Assembly (NCBI GenBank): GCA_900542175.1
Contig: UQNC01000036.1
Coordinates: 1-18,677 of the forward strand
Reading direction: 5' to 3'
Origin: an uncultured Collinsella sp.
GTDB taxonomy: Bacteria; Actinomycetota; Coriobacteriia; Coriobacteriales; Coriobacteriaceae
Length of the DNA: 18,677 nucleotides
In this document: positions 1 through 7,317 of the stretch, piece after piece
How the letters are laid out: each line of letters opens with the position of its first letter
Numbering within the stretch: the first letter of the stretch is position 1
Program-made: the position numbers and the translations under genes
Notes under the pieces: generated by a model
Told to the model about the DNA's origin: nothing
The model's input: the letters and a program-made list of their open reading frames with translations, nothing else
The model's database searches: none

Positions 1-431
1 TCCGATCTTGCGCCATGATTCTGGGCGAGTCGGGTGCCGGCAAGTCGACGCTGCTCAATGCGCTGCTGGGCCACGATACGTTGGCGACCGGCGGTGTGCG
101 CGAACGCGACGACCAGGGCCGTCACACTACCGTCGCGCGCGTGATGGTGACGCTGCCGGGCGACGCCGGCGTGATCGCCGATGCCCCGGGCCTGCGCAGC
201 CTACCGCTCGTGGGTCACGAGCGGGGTCTGGCGCGCGCCTTTCCCGAGATTGTCGAGGCATCGCGTGCGTGCCGGTTTGGCGATTGCACGCATGTCCATG
301 AGCCGGGTTGCGCCGTTCGCGAGGCCGAGGACGCCGGGCAGATCGACAGCCTGCGTCTGGAAACGTTCCAAAACCTGGCGTCATCCATGCGCGTGAGCGC
401 TCAAATGCTCGATCCCGATGTCCATCTGTAA
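1..431 (+). CDS. rsgA: Ribosome small-subunit-dependent GTPase RsgA, C-terminal part (5' end outside window)
   Basis: RsgA is a circularly permuted GTPase that assists late maturation of the 30S ribosomal subunit. The reading frame is already open at the window's left edge (codons from position 3), so this is the C-terminal part of a longer gene. Visible are the P-loop GESGAGKST, the switch region with RERDDQGRHTT, the DAPGLRSL motif corresponding to DTPG, and the family's zinc-binding knuckle CRFGDCTHVHEPGC (Cys codons at 271, 286 and 310, His at 292 and 298). The order P-loop, then DxPG, then C-terminal Cys/His knuckle is diagnostic. The N-terminal OB fold and the permuted G4/G5 motifs would lie upstream. 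The ATG at 15 lies inside the P-loop domain and is not the start. A strong terminator follows. Confidence 0.95.
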   Translation, partial: RSCAMILGESGAGKSTLLNALLGHDTLATGGVRERDDQGRHTTVARVMVTLPGDAGVIADAPGLRSLPLVGHERGLARAFPEIVEASRACRFGDCTHVHEPGCAVREAEDAGQIDSLRLETFQNLASSMRVSAQMLDPDVHL

Positions 432-448
432 TTGATTTTTCCTATGAC

Positions 449-483
449 AGCCGTCTCCCAACTGTTCGGGAGACGGCTTTTTT
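449..483 (+). terminator. Rho-independent terminator after rsgA
   Basis: An 11-bp perfect stem (449-459 with 468-478), an 8-nt loop and a run of T (478-483). It begins 18 nt after the rsgA stop and separates rsgA transcription from the Tad operon. Confidence 0.93.
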
Positions 484-521
484 GCTGCGGAAAAGCCTCG
501 AAACATGCAGTTTGCTGACGT

Positions 522-597
522 GCTGACCAAAACCTTGCCACGAGCTTGACGGGCTGGTCAGCTTTTGGTCAGCGATTGGTTTGACATCGAAAACCAA
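522..597 (+). promoter_or_regulatory. Nested inverted repeats and -35-like element upstream of the Tad operon
   Basis: Between the rsgA terminator and cpaB there is a perfect 11-bp inverted repeat, GCTGACCAAAA (522-532) with TTTTGGTCAGC (563-573). An extra GGTCAGC copy lies at 556-562. A second inverted repeat, TTGGTTT (576-582) with AAACCAA (591-597), flanks a perfect -35 consensus TTGACA at 581-586. A -10 at the expected distance (about 604-609, GATTGC) is poor. The arrangement looks like an operator region for a dedicated regulator of the pilus operon. The promoter assignment is inference. Confidence 0.5.
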
Positions 598-683
598 GAT
601 CGCGATTGCGCCGCTTTGCACTTTGACCGCCCAGACAATGGTGGTACGGGCATTCGCCCGGCACTGCCATGAGAGGAGCGGCC

Positions 684-1343
684 GTGAACAAGAGCAAGCG
701 CATCGCCATCAGTCTGGTCGCGGGCGTGCTCGCTGCTCTGCTCTGCATGGTTTACGGCTCATCGATCCGCTCGCAAGCCGAACGGGTCCAGGCTGAGACC
801 TTGGCCAAGTACGGTGGCGATCGCGTCGAGGTATGCGTCGCGGCGCGCGATATCGATGTGGGCGAGACCCTCGATGAGACCAATGTCATAACCCAGGAGT
901 GGCTGACGAGTCTGCTGCCGCGTGACGCGGCGACCGAGCTGCGCCAGGTGCGCGGCAACGTGACGACTTCGCGTATTCCCAAAAACGCCGTGATCTGCAA
1001 TGTCTACACCAAGGCCGAGAGCCACAAGCTCGAGGTGCCTAAGGGTAAGGTCGCCGTTTCGGTGGCGGTCGATGCCGAGCACTCGGTCGGCGGCGCCACG
1101 GGCGTGGGCAGCTATGTGGACGTGTATGTGCAAAAAGACGGCGTAACCGATCGGCTGTGCGGCGCGTACGTGATCGATACCAGTGAGGATTCCGGTGCCA
1201 CGCGCGAGGGCAAGATCGAATGGGTGACGCTGGCGGCTGACCCCGAAGACGTCAAGGAACTGCTGGGGGCCTCGGGCAAGGGAACGGTCAGCTTGACGAT
1301 TCCCGCCACGGCGCGCGGCAAAAAGAGCGGAGGCGACGAGTGA
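684..1343 (+). CDS. cpaB: Flp pilus assembly protein CpaB/RcpC-like
   Basis: Membrane-anchored assembly protein of Tad/Flp pilus systems. The 219-residue product has one N-terminal membrane segment (about residues 7-25) and then an SAF-like domain starting near residue 48 (VEVCVAARDIDVGETL). It also has a C-terminal segment typical of the CpaB/RcpC family (KGKVAVSVAVD, a glycine-rich turn, then GSYVDVYV). GTG at 684 is preferred because AGAGGAG at 672-678 is well spaced from it; the in-frame ATG at 669 has no ribosome binding site. It is the first gene of the operon and its TGA overlaps the next ATG by one base. In Gram-negatives this family works with the secretin. There is none here, so an envelope or cell-wall role is inferred. 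Confidence 0.85.
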   Translation: MNKSKRIAISLVAGVLAALLCMVYGSSIRSQAERVQAETLAKYGGDRVEVCVAARDIDVGETLDETNVITQEWLTSLLPRDAATELRQVRGNVTTSRIPKNAVICNVYTKAESHKLEVPKGKVAVSVAVDAEHSVGGATGVGSYVDVYVQKDGVTDRLCGAYVIDTSEDSGATREGKIEWVTLAADPEDVKELLGASGKGTVSLTIPATARGKKSGGDE

Positions 1344-2992
1344 TGAAGGCGATCTGGCTTGCGTGCTGCGCGTGCGGCGATTACGGGCTGTTGCAGCGGG
1401 AAGTCGAGGGCCGTGATGCGGGTGCACAGGTGCTTCGCGTGGGTGACCTGGACGGGCTGGTTTCCATGGCGCGGGCGTTTCCGTCGCGCCGCGGGGCTGC
1501 CATCATCGCGGCGTCTCTGTTTGATACCGAAGATGTTCGCAAGGCTGTTGCGCGCCTGACGGCCGAAGGCCGCGTGAGTCGCGTGGTCGTGTTGATAGAA
1601 GCGCTCGATCCGTCGGATATCGAGGGGCTGTTTCGCGCGGGGGCGACCGAGGTCATCGCTGCGCACAGTATATGCGGCAACGGGCGCGCGGGCGAGGGGG
1701 CGGTTGATTCCGATCGGCGCATGACGATTGAGCCCGATGCTTTTGTTGATAGGGAACCCGGGGCGCCTCGCGCTACAAGAGGCCCGCGTGTTGATGATTA
1801 TGGAAAAGCGGAAGCCGAGCATGGTCGGCGCCCCCGGAACCCCCTTGTATACGATGACGCTGGAGGGCCGGCGCAGCATGCTGGCGACTCCCCGGCTGTA
1901 GATATGGGATACGTGCACGGCGTGAATCTGGCAGATGAACTGGACGAAGTTGAGGGCTTTGCCGGGTGCGGCGAGTTGTCGCTAATGCAGCATGAGCAGA
2001 TTGCACAGAACGAGCCTGCCTCGCAGACCGAACAAGCTGCCATGCCGGCTTGGACGCAGCGTGTAGTTGCGGCGGGGGAGACGGGGACGCTGTCACCGAC
2101 GCCCGCCCCGCCGCCTCCGATGCCGCCGACAGACGCTGCCGCTCCGCCGCATCGAGCTCCGGTCATCTGCGCCATTTCGGGTTCGGGCGGTTGCGGCAAG
2201 TCGACGATCGTTGCCACCATGGCACACGCATCGTCGCTGTTGGGCTTGCGTGCCGCCGTGCTCGATCTGGACCTGATGTTTGGAAACCTTTACGACTTGT
2301 TAGGCGTCGATGCTCCGCGCGATATGGCGGCACTTATCGAGCCGTCGGCGGTGGGCGCGCTTGCCGAGCCGGATATCGTGGCCGCATCGATGCGCGTGGC
2401 ACCGGGCGTTACGCTCTGGGGTCCCGTCGCGGCGCCCGAGCAAGCCGAGCTCATGGCACGTCCGGTGGAGCTACTGCTTGATGTCCTGCGTCGCGAATCC
2501 GACGTGGTCTTTATCGATACCTCGGTCTTTTGGGGCGACGCCGTGGCGGCTGCGGTGGCGGCGAGCGACCGTTGCCTGGTCGTTGGCGATGCGACGGTGT
2601 CGTCCGCGACATCGGCGTCGCGCGTCATTGAACTGGCAAGTCGAGTAGGTGTGCCGCGCACGCGCATGAGCGCCGTGTTCAACCGGTTCGGTGCGCGCGG
2701 GGCAGACGAGGACGTCGCCATGCGCTTTGAGATTGCCTGCGCGTTGAGCTCCAAGATTCGTATCGCCGATGGCGGGCAGGATCTCGCCGCGCTCATGGCG
2801 TTTGGGCGCGCTGACGAGGCAGTGGGGCAGACCAGTGCTTTTGCGACCAGCGTACGCGAGGCCACGCGCGAGATGCTCGTGGAACTGGGGTGTGCCGTCG
2901 GCCCTTGGAGCGATATGGTCGCCGACCGTGCAACGCGTACCGAGCGCCCGCGTATCCGCCTTCCCTGGTCGCGCGAGGGTGATCAGCGATGA
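1343..2992 (+). CDS. CpaE/TadZ-like pilus localisation ATPase with receiver-like N-terminus
   Basis: The 549-residue protein has three parts. The N-terminal stretch (about 1-110) has the alternating hydrophobic strands of a receiver-like domain, as in CpaE/TadZ. A long, acidic, low-complexity and Pro-rich linker (about 115-270) ends in a poly-Pro/Ala stretch. A MinD/ParA-type ATPase domain follows from about residue 273, with P-loop GSGGCGKST, then LDLDLMFGN and a VVFIDTS strand resembling Walker B. The ATPase motif lacks the signature lysine of canonical MinD/ParA deviant Walker A motifs (Ser occupies that position). Members of the family recruit the Tad machine to a cell location. ATG at 1343 overlaps the cpaB stop, with GGAGG at 1329-1333. 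Its neighbours on both sides are Tad genes. Confidence 0.82.
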   Translation: MKAIWLACCACGDYGLLQREVEGRDAGAQVLRVGDLDGLVSMARAFPSRRGAAIIAASLFDTEDVRKAVARLTAEGRVSRVVVLIEALDPSDIEGLFRAGATEVIAAHSICGNGRAGEGAVDSDRRMTIEPDAFVDREPGAPRATRGPRVDDYGKAEAEHGRRPRNPLVYDDAGGPAQHAGDSPAVDMGYVHGVNLADELDEVEGFAGCGELSLMQHEQIAQNEPASQTEQAAMPAWTQRVVAAGETGTLSPTPAPPPPMPPTDAAAPPHRAPVICAISGSGGCGKSTIVATMAHASSLLGLRAAVLDLDLMFGNLYDLLGVDAPRDMAALIEPSAVGALAEPDIVAASMRVAPGVTLWGPVAAPEQAELMARPVELLLDVLRRESDVVFIDTSVFWGDAVAAAVAASDRCLVVGDATVSSATSASRVIELASRVGVPRTRMSAVFNRFGARGADEDVAMRFEIACALSSKIRIADGGQDLAALMAFGRADEAVGQTSAFATSVREATREMLVELGCAVGPWSDMVADRATRTERPRIRLPWSREGDQR

Positions 2993-4317
2993 GCCTGCAA
3001 ACAAGGATTAAGGCTGCCGGCGCTGCAGCGGCGGCAGCGCCTGTAGATGCGGGGCGTCGCCGCGCGGTGAAACGACGTACCAAGCGCGCAGTGATGGACC
3101 GCATGGGTTACGACGAAGTGGCGCGTATCAGCGCCTATATCGACCCGGCGCTTGCCCGCTCGGAATTGCGTCCCGCGGTGGAGGCGGCGCTCAATGTTGA
3201 GGAGCCGACCGATCTCGCGACGACCGAGCGCGAGACCATCATCGACGAGATTTTGGATGACGTAGTGGGCTTGGGGCCGTTGCAGCCGCTCATCGAGGAC
3301 GACACCGTTACCGAGATCATGATCAACGGCTGCCGCTCGGCTTTCTTTGAACGCGGTGGCGTCTTGCGCCCCATCGAGCATGCGTTTGAGGATGATGAAC
3401 AGATCCGTGTGCTTATCGACCGCATCATCTCGCCACTTGGCCGCCGTATCGACGAGCGCAGCCCCATCGTCAACGCCCGCCTCAAAACGGGCTATCGCGT
3501 CAACGCGGTGATTCCGCCTGTGGCGATTGACGGACCGATTCTCACCATCCGAAAGTTCTCGGACCGCATCTGCTCGCTGGACGAGCTTGTGGGGCTGGGG
3601 TCGCTGCCGCTTTGGTATGCGCAGCTGTTGTCATGCGCGGTGTCGCTGCGACAGGACCTGGCGGTTGCGGGAGGCACGGGATCTGGTAAGACCACCCTGC
3701 TCAACGCGTTGTCATGTGAGATTTCCACCGGCGAGCGCATCGTGACGATCGAGGACTCTGCCGAGCTCAAGTTTGCGCATCATCCGCACGTGGTGCGCCT
3801 AGAGGCGCGCGAGGCTTCAATTGAGGGCGAGGGCGCGGTGACGATCCGCGACCTGGTGACCAATGCCCTGCGCATGCGCCCCGACCGCATCGTGGTGGGC
3901 GAGGTGCGCGGTGCCGAGTGCTGCGACATGTTGCAGGCCATGAACACGGGCCACGACGGGTCGCTCACCACACTTCATGCGGGCTCAGAACAGGAGACCG
4001 TGGTGCGTCTGACGTTGCTTGCACGTTATGGCATCGATTTGCCGAGCGAGCTCATCGAGGAGCAGATTGCCATGGCGCTCGACGGCATCGTGATGTCCGA
4101 GCGCCATGCCGATGGCAGGCGTTTCGTCTCTTCGTATTCGGGGGTGCGTCGCGCCGCGTCGGGCGGTGTAGAGCTCGAGCGCTATGTGACTTTCGATGCC
4201 GCCGAGCGCACCTGGACGCTTGACCGCGAGCCGCCGTTTATCGCAGAAGGCCTGCGGTCGGGGACGCTCACACAAGAGGAGGTGGACGAATGGAGGTCGC
4301 TGTGCCCCTCGTCGTAG
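2989..4317 (+). CDS. tadA: Tad pilus secretion ATPase TadA/CpaF
   Basis: Hexameric type II/IV secretion ATPase that powers Flp pilus assembly at the inner face of the membrane. The 442-residue length is normal for CpaF/TadA. An N-terminal helical domain carries ILDDVVGLGPLQPLIED and VTEIMING. It is followed by the Walker A motif GGTGSGKTT (about 229-237), the Asp-box region VTIEDSAELK, the Walker B region RPDRIVVGEVRG (297-308) and the His-box SLTTLHA (325-331). All key motifs are intact. ATG at 2989 overlaps the preceding stop (ATGA), and the 3' end overlaps tadB by 28 nt, indicating translational coupling. Confidence 0.96.
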   Translation: MSLQTRIKAAGAAAAAAPVDAGRRRAVKRRTKRAVMDRMGYDEVARISAYIDPALARSELRPAVEAALNVEEPTDLATTERETIIDEILDDVVGLGPLQPLIEDDTVTEIMINGCRSAFFERGGVLRPIEHAFEDDEQIRVLIDRIISPLGRRIDERSPIVNARLKTGYRVNAVIPPVAIDGPILTIRKFSDRICSLDELVGLGSLPLWYAQLLSCAVSLRQDLAVAGGTGSGKTTLLNALSCEISTGERIVTIEDSAELKFAHHPHVVRLEAREASIEGEGAVTIRDLVTNALRMRPDRIVVGEVRGAECCDMLQAMNTGHDGSLTTLHAGSEQETVVRLTLLARYGIDLPSELIEEQIAMALDGIVMSERHADGRRFVSSYSGVRRAASGGVELERYVTFDAAERTWTLDREPPFIAEGLRSGTLTQEEVDEWRSLCPSS

Positions 4318-5216
4318 GGGGTTTGGCAGGGTTTTCTGTTGCGACGGCGTGCGGGGCGGAACCTCGTGTGCCGCGGGTGCCGCCGGCGGAGCTGGCGCGT
4401 CAGGCGCTCGAGGCGGTGGCAGAGAAGCTGCCGCGTGAGCTGGTGGAAAACGATCTGCTGAAAAAGATCGCCCGTTCGTGGGCATCGCTGGCTCCGGCGC
4501 ATCGCCTTGGCCTCGTGATCGAAGATGCTTCGGGGCGTTTGGCGTTTCTGCTGCTATCGAGCGGTGTCTGCTGCGTTTTACTAACGATGGTGTCGTTATC
4601 GCCCCTCGGATTTGCCTTGGGACTTGTTGCTCCGATTGCCGTTGGCGCCGCTCGGGATGGCTTTGAGAGCCGGCGCGAGCAACACGATGTAGAAGAGGCC
4701 ATGCCCGAGGCGTTTACCGCACTTTCCATGTCGCTTGCCTCGGGACATTCGCTGTCCCAGGGCATGCGCTTTGTGGGCGCTCATGCGCAAGAGCCGGTAC
4801 ATACCGAGTTTTTGCGGGTAGCGGCGGCGATCGATTGCGGCATCTCGGCGACCGACGCGCTCGATGACTTGCTCGTGCGCATCGACGCCCCCGGCCTTTC
4901 GCTTGTGACCTTGGCGCTTAAGGTGTCTCAGCGCACCGGTGCTCCGCTTGCCGACTTACTGTCCGAGGCGTCGAGCATGGTGGGGGAGCGCATTGAGCTC
5001 AAGCGCCGCCTGGATGTTAAGACGTCTCAGGCTCGCATGTCTGCGCATATGGTCGCGGCGATGCCGGCGGGCATGTGCGCGGTGTTGGTGCTGCTTTCGG
5101 CAGATTTTCGTCGCGGTCTTGTGACGCCTGCCGGCGCGGGCGCTGTGGTGCTGGGTCTTGCCCTCAACGCCGTTGCCCTGGTGGTTATCCGGCGCATTAT
5201 GCGGGTGGAGCTATGA
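4290..5216 (+). CDS. tadB: Tad pilus inner-membrane platform protein TadB (T2SSF domain)
   Basis: The 308-residue protein has an N-terminal hydrophobic segment, a central pair of membrane segments (about 85-121) and a type II secretion F-like domain with EEAMPEAFTALSMSLASG (about 135-152). A C-terminal membrane pair follows (about 253-303). TadB and TadC form the membrane platform that couples the TadA motor to pilin polymerisation. The start is set by a strong AGAGGAGG at 4275-4282, 7 nt before the ATG, although this lies inside tadA (28-nt overlap). The 3' end overlaps tadC in ATGA fashion. Confidence 0.9.
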   Translation: MEVAVPLVVGGLAGFSVATACGAEPRVPRVPPAELARQALEAVAEKLPRELVENDLLKKIARSWASLAPAHRLGLVIEDASGRLAFLLLSSGVCCVLLTMVSLSPLGFALGLVAPIAVGAARDGFESRREQHDVEEAMPEAFTALSMSLASGHSLSQGMRFVGAHAQEPVHTEFLRVAAAIDCGISATDALDDLLVRIDAPGLSLVTLALKVSQRTGAPLADLLSEASSMVGERIELKRRLDVKTSQARMSAHMVAAMPAGMCAVLVLLSADFRRGLVTPAGAGAVVLGLALNAVALVVIRRIMRVEL

Positions 5217-5854
5217 GCGCCCCGGTTGCAGTTGCGGCTTGCCTGTGCGCCCTGAGTGTATTTGTCGCGACGGGTTTGGATCGGGCGGATGCACGCAAGA
5301 TCGCAGGGGCCTGCAAGCGCGAGGCGGTGCTGGTCGCTGCCGCGGGTCGCTCGGTGGTCGATGCTCTGACCGCGCGAATGAAGGGCGCGGTTGGAGCGGG
5401 CGGCCCGGCGCGAGTATCGCTCGGCGAAGTGTCCGAGATGATCGATGTTGTGCGCTTGGGTCTTTCGGCCGGCCTTTCGTTTGATGCGGCGCTTGAGATT
5501 TTCTGCGCCAACCGCCGGTCAGTGCTGGCTCTTCGCCTTGAGCGGGCCTGCATGGCGTGGCAGGTGGGCGTGGGCACGCGTGAGGACGAGTTGTTGGCCG
5601 CCGCGCGCGACCTGGACGTGCGAGCGCTCGAGACCTTTGCCATTACGGTGGGGCAGGCGCTCGCCCTGGGTGCCCCACTTGCCGAGACGCTGGCCGCTCA
5701 AAGTCGCGAGATCCGTGCGGCTCATCGCGCCGCGGTCGAGCGCGAGATCGAGCGTGCGCCCGTCAAGCTGCTGATTCCCACCGGCACGCTCATTTTGCCG
5801 GCGTTGCTTCTGTCCATATTGGGCCCGCTGCTGGGAGCAGGCGGGATGATGTAG
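5213..5854 (+). CDS. tadC: Tad pilus inner-membrane platform protein TadC (T2SSF domain)
   Basis: The 213-residue protein has an N-terminal membrane segment (about 2-20) and a T2SSF-like core, with EVSEMIDVVRLGLSAGLSFD and later TFAITVGQALALGAPLAETL. The C-terminal membrane hairpin begins VKLLIPTGTLILPALLLS. The pattern 'GLSAGLSFDAAL... GAPLAETL' is the usual TadC signature. The start ATG at 5213 overlaps the tadB stop. An upstream in-frame ATG at 5075 lies deep inside tadB and is rejected. The product pairs with TadB as the platform of the Flp pilus machine. Confidence 0.9.
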   Translation: MSAPVAVAACLCALSVFVATGLDRADARKIAGACKREAVLVAAAGRSVVDALTARMKGAVGAGGPARVSLGEVSEMIDVVRLGLSAGLSFDAALEIFCANRRSVLALRLERACMAWQVGVGTREDELLAAARDLDVRALETFAITVGQALALGAPLAETLAAQSREIRAAHRAAVEREIERAPVKLLIPTGTLILPALLLSILGPLLGAGGMM

Positions 5855-5864
5855 GGAGGAATAC

Positions 5865-6098
5865 ATGAACACGATGACTGACGCTGCTGGCAAGGTCCAG
5901 GGCTGGGCGTTTTGCCGGGCGGCACATGTTCGTCAGCGCGCCAAGGAACTATTGCAGGAGGAGAGTGCACAGGGTACCACCGAGTATGCCATCTTGGTCG
6001 GCGTGCTCGTGGTGATCGCGATTATCGCCATCGTCGCATTTAAGGGCAAGGTCCAAGATCTATGGAACGCTATCAGCGAGGGCATCAACAGCCTGTAG
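5865..6098 (+). CDS. flp: Flp-type major pilin
   Basis: A 77-residue prepilin: a basic leader, then a processing site, the Glu-Tyr pair and a hydrophobic helix beginning AILVGVLVVIAIIAIVAF, followed by a short tail. Size and architecture match Flp pilins. Cutting so that Glu falls at +5, as in other Flp proteins, gives a 35-residue leader ending in Ala (SA/QGTTEY) and a 42-residue mature pilin; the usual -1 residue is Gly. It has a very strong ribosome binding site, GGGAGGA at 5854-5860, and is preceded by a 10-nt gap in an operon whose genes mostly overlap. Both fit high expression of the structural subunit. A stem-loop follows the stop directly. Confidence 0.9.
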   Translation: MNTMTDAAGKVQGWAFCRAAHVRQRAKELLQEESAQGTTEYAILVGVLVVIAIIAIVAFKGKVQDLWNAISEGINSL

Positions 6099-6625
6099 AG
6101 GGCGAGCGCCCCATCGGGGTGCTGCTGGTGTTTGCTTGCCTGACCGTGGCGATAGCGGCGGTGCTTTGGGGGCTTAACGCCGCGCGGCAGCAGCGTCCTG
6201 GGACCGCCTCCGATTTGGGCTCAGATTCGGCGGTGGCGTCTCAAAAAGATGAGATGCGAGATGCGGACGATTCGGATGTCGCTGTCACGGCGCAAACCTT
6301 TCTGCGGACGCTCGACAAGCGGTCTGGCACTGCGACGGATTCGCCTGAGGGCAACACGATTGCGTTCCGGCTTGCATGGTCCGAGGACCGACCGATGACC
6401 GAAGCGGCGGCGGATATGCTGCGTGCCTATCGCGAGGTACCCACGGCGCAACTTGCTCTGAGCGGCTATCTCGATATTAAGGGCAACGTATGGGGCGCCA
6501 TCGTGCGCGATGGGCGCGGCTGGGTCGATATGGTGACGGTTGCCGCGGATACTGGCGATGCTTCGTGTCGTCTGCGCGCGGTGCGCCTGGTCCCGCAAAC
6601 AATAAGCTCAAAGGAGGGATCGTGA
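6062..6625 (+). CDS. Unrecognised single-pass membrane-anchored protein in the Tad operon
   Basis: I do not recognise this 187-residue protein. It has a short N-terminal tail, one membrane segment (about residues 18-39, GVLLVFACLTVAIAAVLWGL) and a presumably extracytoplasmic domain of about 145 residues. That domain has an acidic, Ser/Ala/Asp-rich linker followed by a folded-looking part with YLDIKGNVWGAIVRDGRGWVDMV. The start is uncertain. ATG at 6062 overlaps flp by 37 nt and has only a weak ribosome binding site; an in-frame GTG at 6119 would begin at the membrane segment. The position between two pilin genes suggests a pilus-associated envelope protein, but no family assignment is supported. 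Confidence 0.7.
   Translation: MERYQRGHQQPVEGERPIGVLLVFACLTVAIAAVLWGLNAARQQRPGTASDLGSDSAVASQKDEMRDADDSDVAVTAQTFLRTLDKRSGTATDSPEGNTIAFRLAWSEDRPMTEAAADMLRAYREVPTAQLALSGYLDIKGNVWGAIVRDGRGWVDMVTVAADTGDASCRLRAVRLVPQTISSKEGS
6105..6123 (+). promoter_or_regulatory. Stem-loop just downstream of the flp stop codon
   Basis: An 8-bp GC-rich stem with one G-U pair (6105-6112 with 6116-6123) and a 3-nt loop begins 7 nt after the flp stop. There is no T tract, so it is not a classical terminator. It could be an mRNA-stability or processing element that raises pilin over downstream proteins. It lies within the coding start of the next gene. Function is inferred. Confidence 0.4.
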
Positions 6626-6626
6626 A

Positions 6627-6845
6627 ATGCATGGCGTTCTGCGTGAAGAGGTTGCCCAAGCGACTGTGGAATACGCCATCGTCACGGTGGCGCTGCTATC
6701 GATCGTGCTGGCGATTGCGGGACTTTGGCGTGCTGGCACCGATGGACGCTTGGCGGCGCTGGTTGAGCGGGCGGCATCCCATGGCGTTGCCTCGACGTCG
6801 GTTATCGACGCCGCTGCGGGCGCTAAGGACATCGCGTTGTATTGA
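6627..6845 (+). CDS. Small Flp/TadE-type pilin-like protein
   Basis: A 72-residue protein with a 10-residue leader, MHGVLREEVA, then QATVEYAIVTVALLSIVLAIAG, the typical processing site and hydrophobic helix of Flp-like (pseudo)pilins, and a short hydrophilic tail rich in Ala and Val. AAGGAGGG at 6611-6618 lies 8 nt before the ATG. Like the other pilins here, it has Ala rather than Gly before the predicted cleavage point. It may be a minor pilin or a second Flp. It is shorter than typical TadE proteins and lacks their C-terminal domain. It sits between the anchored protein and the TadE-like gene. Confidence 0.82.
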   Translation: MHGVLREEVAQATVEYAIVTVALLSIVLAIAGLWRAGTDGRLAALVERAASHGVASTSVIDAAAGAKDIALY

Positions 6846-7317
6846 TATCGCGCGCGAGGACCGGGCGCAGTCTACGGTCGAGGCCGCTTTTTTGCTGCCG
6901 ACGTTTCTGACGCTCATCCTTCTCGCACTGCAACCAGTGTGCCTGCTTTATACGCGCGCGGTCATGGAGTCTGCCGCCGCCGAGACCGCGCGGCTCATGA
7001 CCACGACGACGGCGGAGGACGACGATCTTAAGGAGTTCACCCGCCGCCGACTTGCCGCAGTGCCCAACGTTTCGATCTTTCATGCCGGCGGGCCGTTGTC
7101 GTGGGATATCGAGCTTGGCCGGGCCGGTGCGGGTGGCGTCTCGTCCGTGTCCGTTTCCGGCGAGGTCAAGCCGTTGCCTGTGATCGGTGCGTTTGCGCAG
7201 GCTATGGGTGGTACCGCCGAGGGCGGCTACGTTGAGCTCAAGGTCGATGTCTCGTATCAATCGCGTCCCGAATGGCTGGAGGGAGATTATGATTCGTGGA
7301 TTGCTGCATGGGATTAA
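6781..7317 (+). CDS. tadE: TadE-like minor pilin
   Basis: The recognisable part is EDRAQSTVEAAFLLPTFLTLILLALQPVCLLY, a TadE-like N-terminal processing site and membrane helix, followed by about 125 residues of soluble domain with AAAETARLM. TadE-type pseudopilins are cut by the prepilin peptidase and take part in Flp pilus assembly. The start is uncertain. ATG at 6781 has no convincing ribosome binding site, adds an Arg-rich 29-residue leader, and overlaps the previous gene by 65 nt. ATT at 6841 would overlap the previous stop (ATTGA), sits 11 nt after TAAGGA, and would give a 9-residue leader like those of the sibling proteins. The 3' end overlaps the next gene. Confidence 0.82.
   Translation: MALPRRRLSTPLRALRTSRCIDIAREDRAQSTVEAAFLLPTFLTLILLALQPVCLLYTRAVMESAAAETARLMTTTTAEDDDLKEFTRRRLAAVPNVSIFHAGGPLSWDIELGRAGAGGVSSVSVSGEVKPLPVIGAFAQAMGGTAEGGYVELKVDVSYQSRPEWLEGDYDSWIAAWD

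Noticed and set aside
669..683. ATG at 669 as start of cpaB
   Set aside because: No ribosome binding site precedes it, while AGAGGAG is correctly placed for the GTG at 684.
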